Assembly: GCF_041505935.1 (NCBI RefSeq)
Contig: NZ_CP140110.1
DNA from: Fervidobacterium_A thailandense
GTDB lineage: Bacteria > Thermotogota > Thermotogae > Thermotogales > Fervidobacteriaceae
Strand: one strand, 5' to 3'
DNA: 64,000 bases
In this document: positions 63,148 through 64,000 of the stretch, one piece after another
Layout of the letters: every line of letters starts with the position of its first letter
Numbering within the stretch: the first letter of the stretch is position 1
Notes under the pieces: generated by a model
Told to the model about the DNA's origin: nothing
Seen by the model: only the letters and a program-made list of their open reading frames with translations
Databases searched by the model: none
Translations under genes and position numbers: made by a program

Positions 63148-63761
63148 ATCCCCAACGCCTTGAGAAGTTTCTCAAGAGATTCGACCGAAGGAATGAGTAA
63201 TAGGTAACCTGTCAGTTCCTGTTCTACACCTTCGATCTCTATCTTAGTCTCGACAAGCATGATGTTTTCCTCACCAGCGATCGCCATCGGAAGCGATAAC
63301 TCTGAAACGACTGCACTTATCATATCTATCGTCAACTCTGGAGGATCTGGGTTAACGAACAACCCAGTGAACCCGGCAAGAGCGGTGATGTACGAACCAC
63401 ACATGATGTTACCAATCTCCTTCATCATGGAGCTGGTGAACTCATCCAACTCGGTGATATCAGCAGGCTCCATTCCTGTCAAAATCCGCGAAATGGTCTT
63501 TACCACGTTAGGTTCGAAGATCAAGACGATCTCACCGGTTAAATCCTCTTTAAGCGGCATCTTTACGGCACAAATTATTTCCTCCGGATTGTCGAAGAGG
63601 AACGGAATTTTCGATATCGGGATCACTTTCACCTGTGGAACGGATATGTCCACCTTTTTATCGAGCATAGTTGAGAGTGCCGTTGCCGCATTCCCGGTTC
63701 CTATGTTTCCCACTTCTTTTATAGCGTCCAGTTGCGCGGGTCCCAGCTTTTCGAGCATCAC
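63144..63761 (-). CDS. cheC: CheY-P phosphatase CheC
   Basis: 205 residues. Two D/S-x3-E-x2-N phosphatase centres: IKEVGNIGTGNAATALS (about 14-30) and SMMKEIGNIMCGSYITAL (about 110-127). Removes the phosphate from CheY and binds CheD. Co-translated with cheD. Confidence 0.95.
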   Translation of the reverse strand: MMLEKLGPAQLDAIKEVGNIGTGNAATALSTMLDKKVDISVPQVKVIPISKIPFLFDNPEEIICAVKMPLKEDLTGEIVLIFEPNVVKTISRILTGMEPADITELDEFTSSMMKEIGNIMCGSYITALAGFTGLFVNPDPPELTIDMISAVVSELSLPMAIAGEENIMLVETKIEIEGVEQELTGYLLLIPSVESLEKLLKALGM

Positions 63762-63786
63762 ATTCCCTCCTTCTCACACTCACGGG

Positions 63787-64000
63787 TCATCTCTTAACGT
63801 TTCTCATCTTCAACTCTTTTTGGAAAATGAAGCGCACAAGCTTTGTCTCAAGTTGTGCGGGTAAATCCAGGAATTGCGTTCCGAAGACGAACCCATCCTC
63901 CACCATCGGATCCTCACGAACTACTTTAGTCTTCTGTTTAACGAGCGCCAAGTTTTCTTCAAAAGTTAAGTCTACATAAATTATATCACCAGGATTCAAA
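63787..64000 (-). CDS. PilZ-like c-di-GMP-binding protein, C-terminal part
   Basis: Only the last ~70 residues are visible; the frame is open to the window edge. NPGDIIYVDLTFEENLALVKQKTKVVRED, then GFVFGTQFLDLPAQLETKLVRFIFQKE, fit the beta-barrel and final helix of a YcgR-type PilZ domain. The arginine and NxSxxG ligands lie off-window. It precedes cheC in the same direction. Confidence 0.6.
   Translation of the reverse strand, partial: LNPGDIIYVDLTFEENLALVKQKTKVVREDPMVEDGFVFGTQFLDLPAQLETKLVRFIFQKELKMRNVKR

Noticed and set aside
1..64000. tRNA genes, CRISPR arrays, insertion sequences
   Set aside because: No TPsiC-type GGTTCGAATCC cloverleaf, regularly spaced repeats or transposase motifs were seen by eye.

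Overview
This 64 kb window is a densely packed, gene-rich stretch of chromosome from a thermophilic bacterium of the order Thermotogales. A Fervidobacterium-like species is my best inference. The evidence is the gene content (RtcB with bacterial tRNA synthetases, a MalG-type permease with a very large insert, a CheC/CheD/FliA flagellar block, an Rnf complex, Opp-type transporters), charged proteins rich in Glu, Lys, Arg and Val, and moderate G+C. I see no tRNA or rRNA gene, CRISPR array, insertion sequence, phage gene or attachment site, and no gene-free stretch longer than about 270 bases.

Region 1 (1-16.9 kb) is mostly on the minus strand. From right to left it holds miaB, an unknown secreted protein, ksgA, a Cof-type HAD phosphatase, a shrunken GH3-like protein, a rubredoxin, then the translation block gltX-cysS-proS followed by rtcB and a major-facilitator transporter. 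Beyond a convergent PLP-dependent amino-acid decarboxylase on the plus strand lie a membrane GAF-GGDEF protein, truA and a secreted protein cut by the window edge.

Region 2 (17-23.2 kb, plus) holds panC, a GH31 alpha-glucosidase, xseA, a DUF1858 protein in the place where xseB is often found, and a lone sugar-binding protein with its own promoter. Region 3 (23.3-29.3 kb, minus) holds the four-gene oppBCDF transporter without a binding protein, and uvrC upstream.

Region 4 (29.5-45 kb, plus) holds pyrG, a PHP phosphoesterase and tsf. After a terminator follow an OsmC-family protein, tsaE, lon, engB, argS, a soluble histidine kinase, an HDOD protein, rbfA, flaG and fliD, many with overlapping ends. 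A strong terminator and a chemoreceptor gene follow. The run mixes translation, protein quality control, signalling and flagellar filament genes.

Region 5 (45-64 kb, minus) is an unbroken one-direction run. In transcription order it reads: a PilZ-like fragment, cheC, cheD, fliA, three unrecognised genes, rnfC-D-G-E-A (no rnfB in the block), pnp, an M16 peptidase, hslU (no adjacent hslV), two sugar ABC permeases (one with a ~450-residue extracytoplasmic insert), a second MFS transporter paralogous to the first, ribF and nth.

Several promoters share an extended -10 of the form TGTGGTATAAT, and four hairpin-plus-U-tract terminators are clear. I do not see a complete undescribed system. The most notable points are the giant insert in the permease, the catalytically dead-looking GH3 relative, the incomplete Rnf, HslUV and ABC sets, a 12-bp inverted repeat in the leader of the HAD gene, and the trio of unknown genes between fliA and rnfC.
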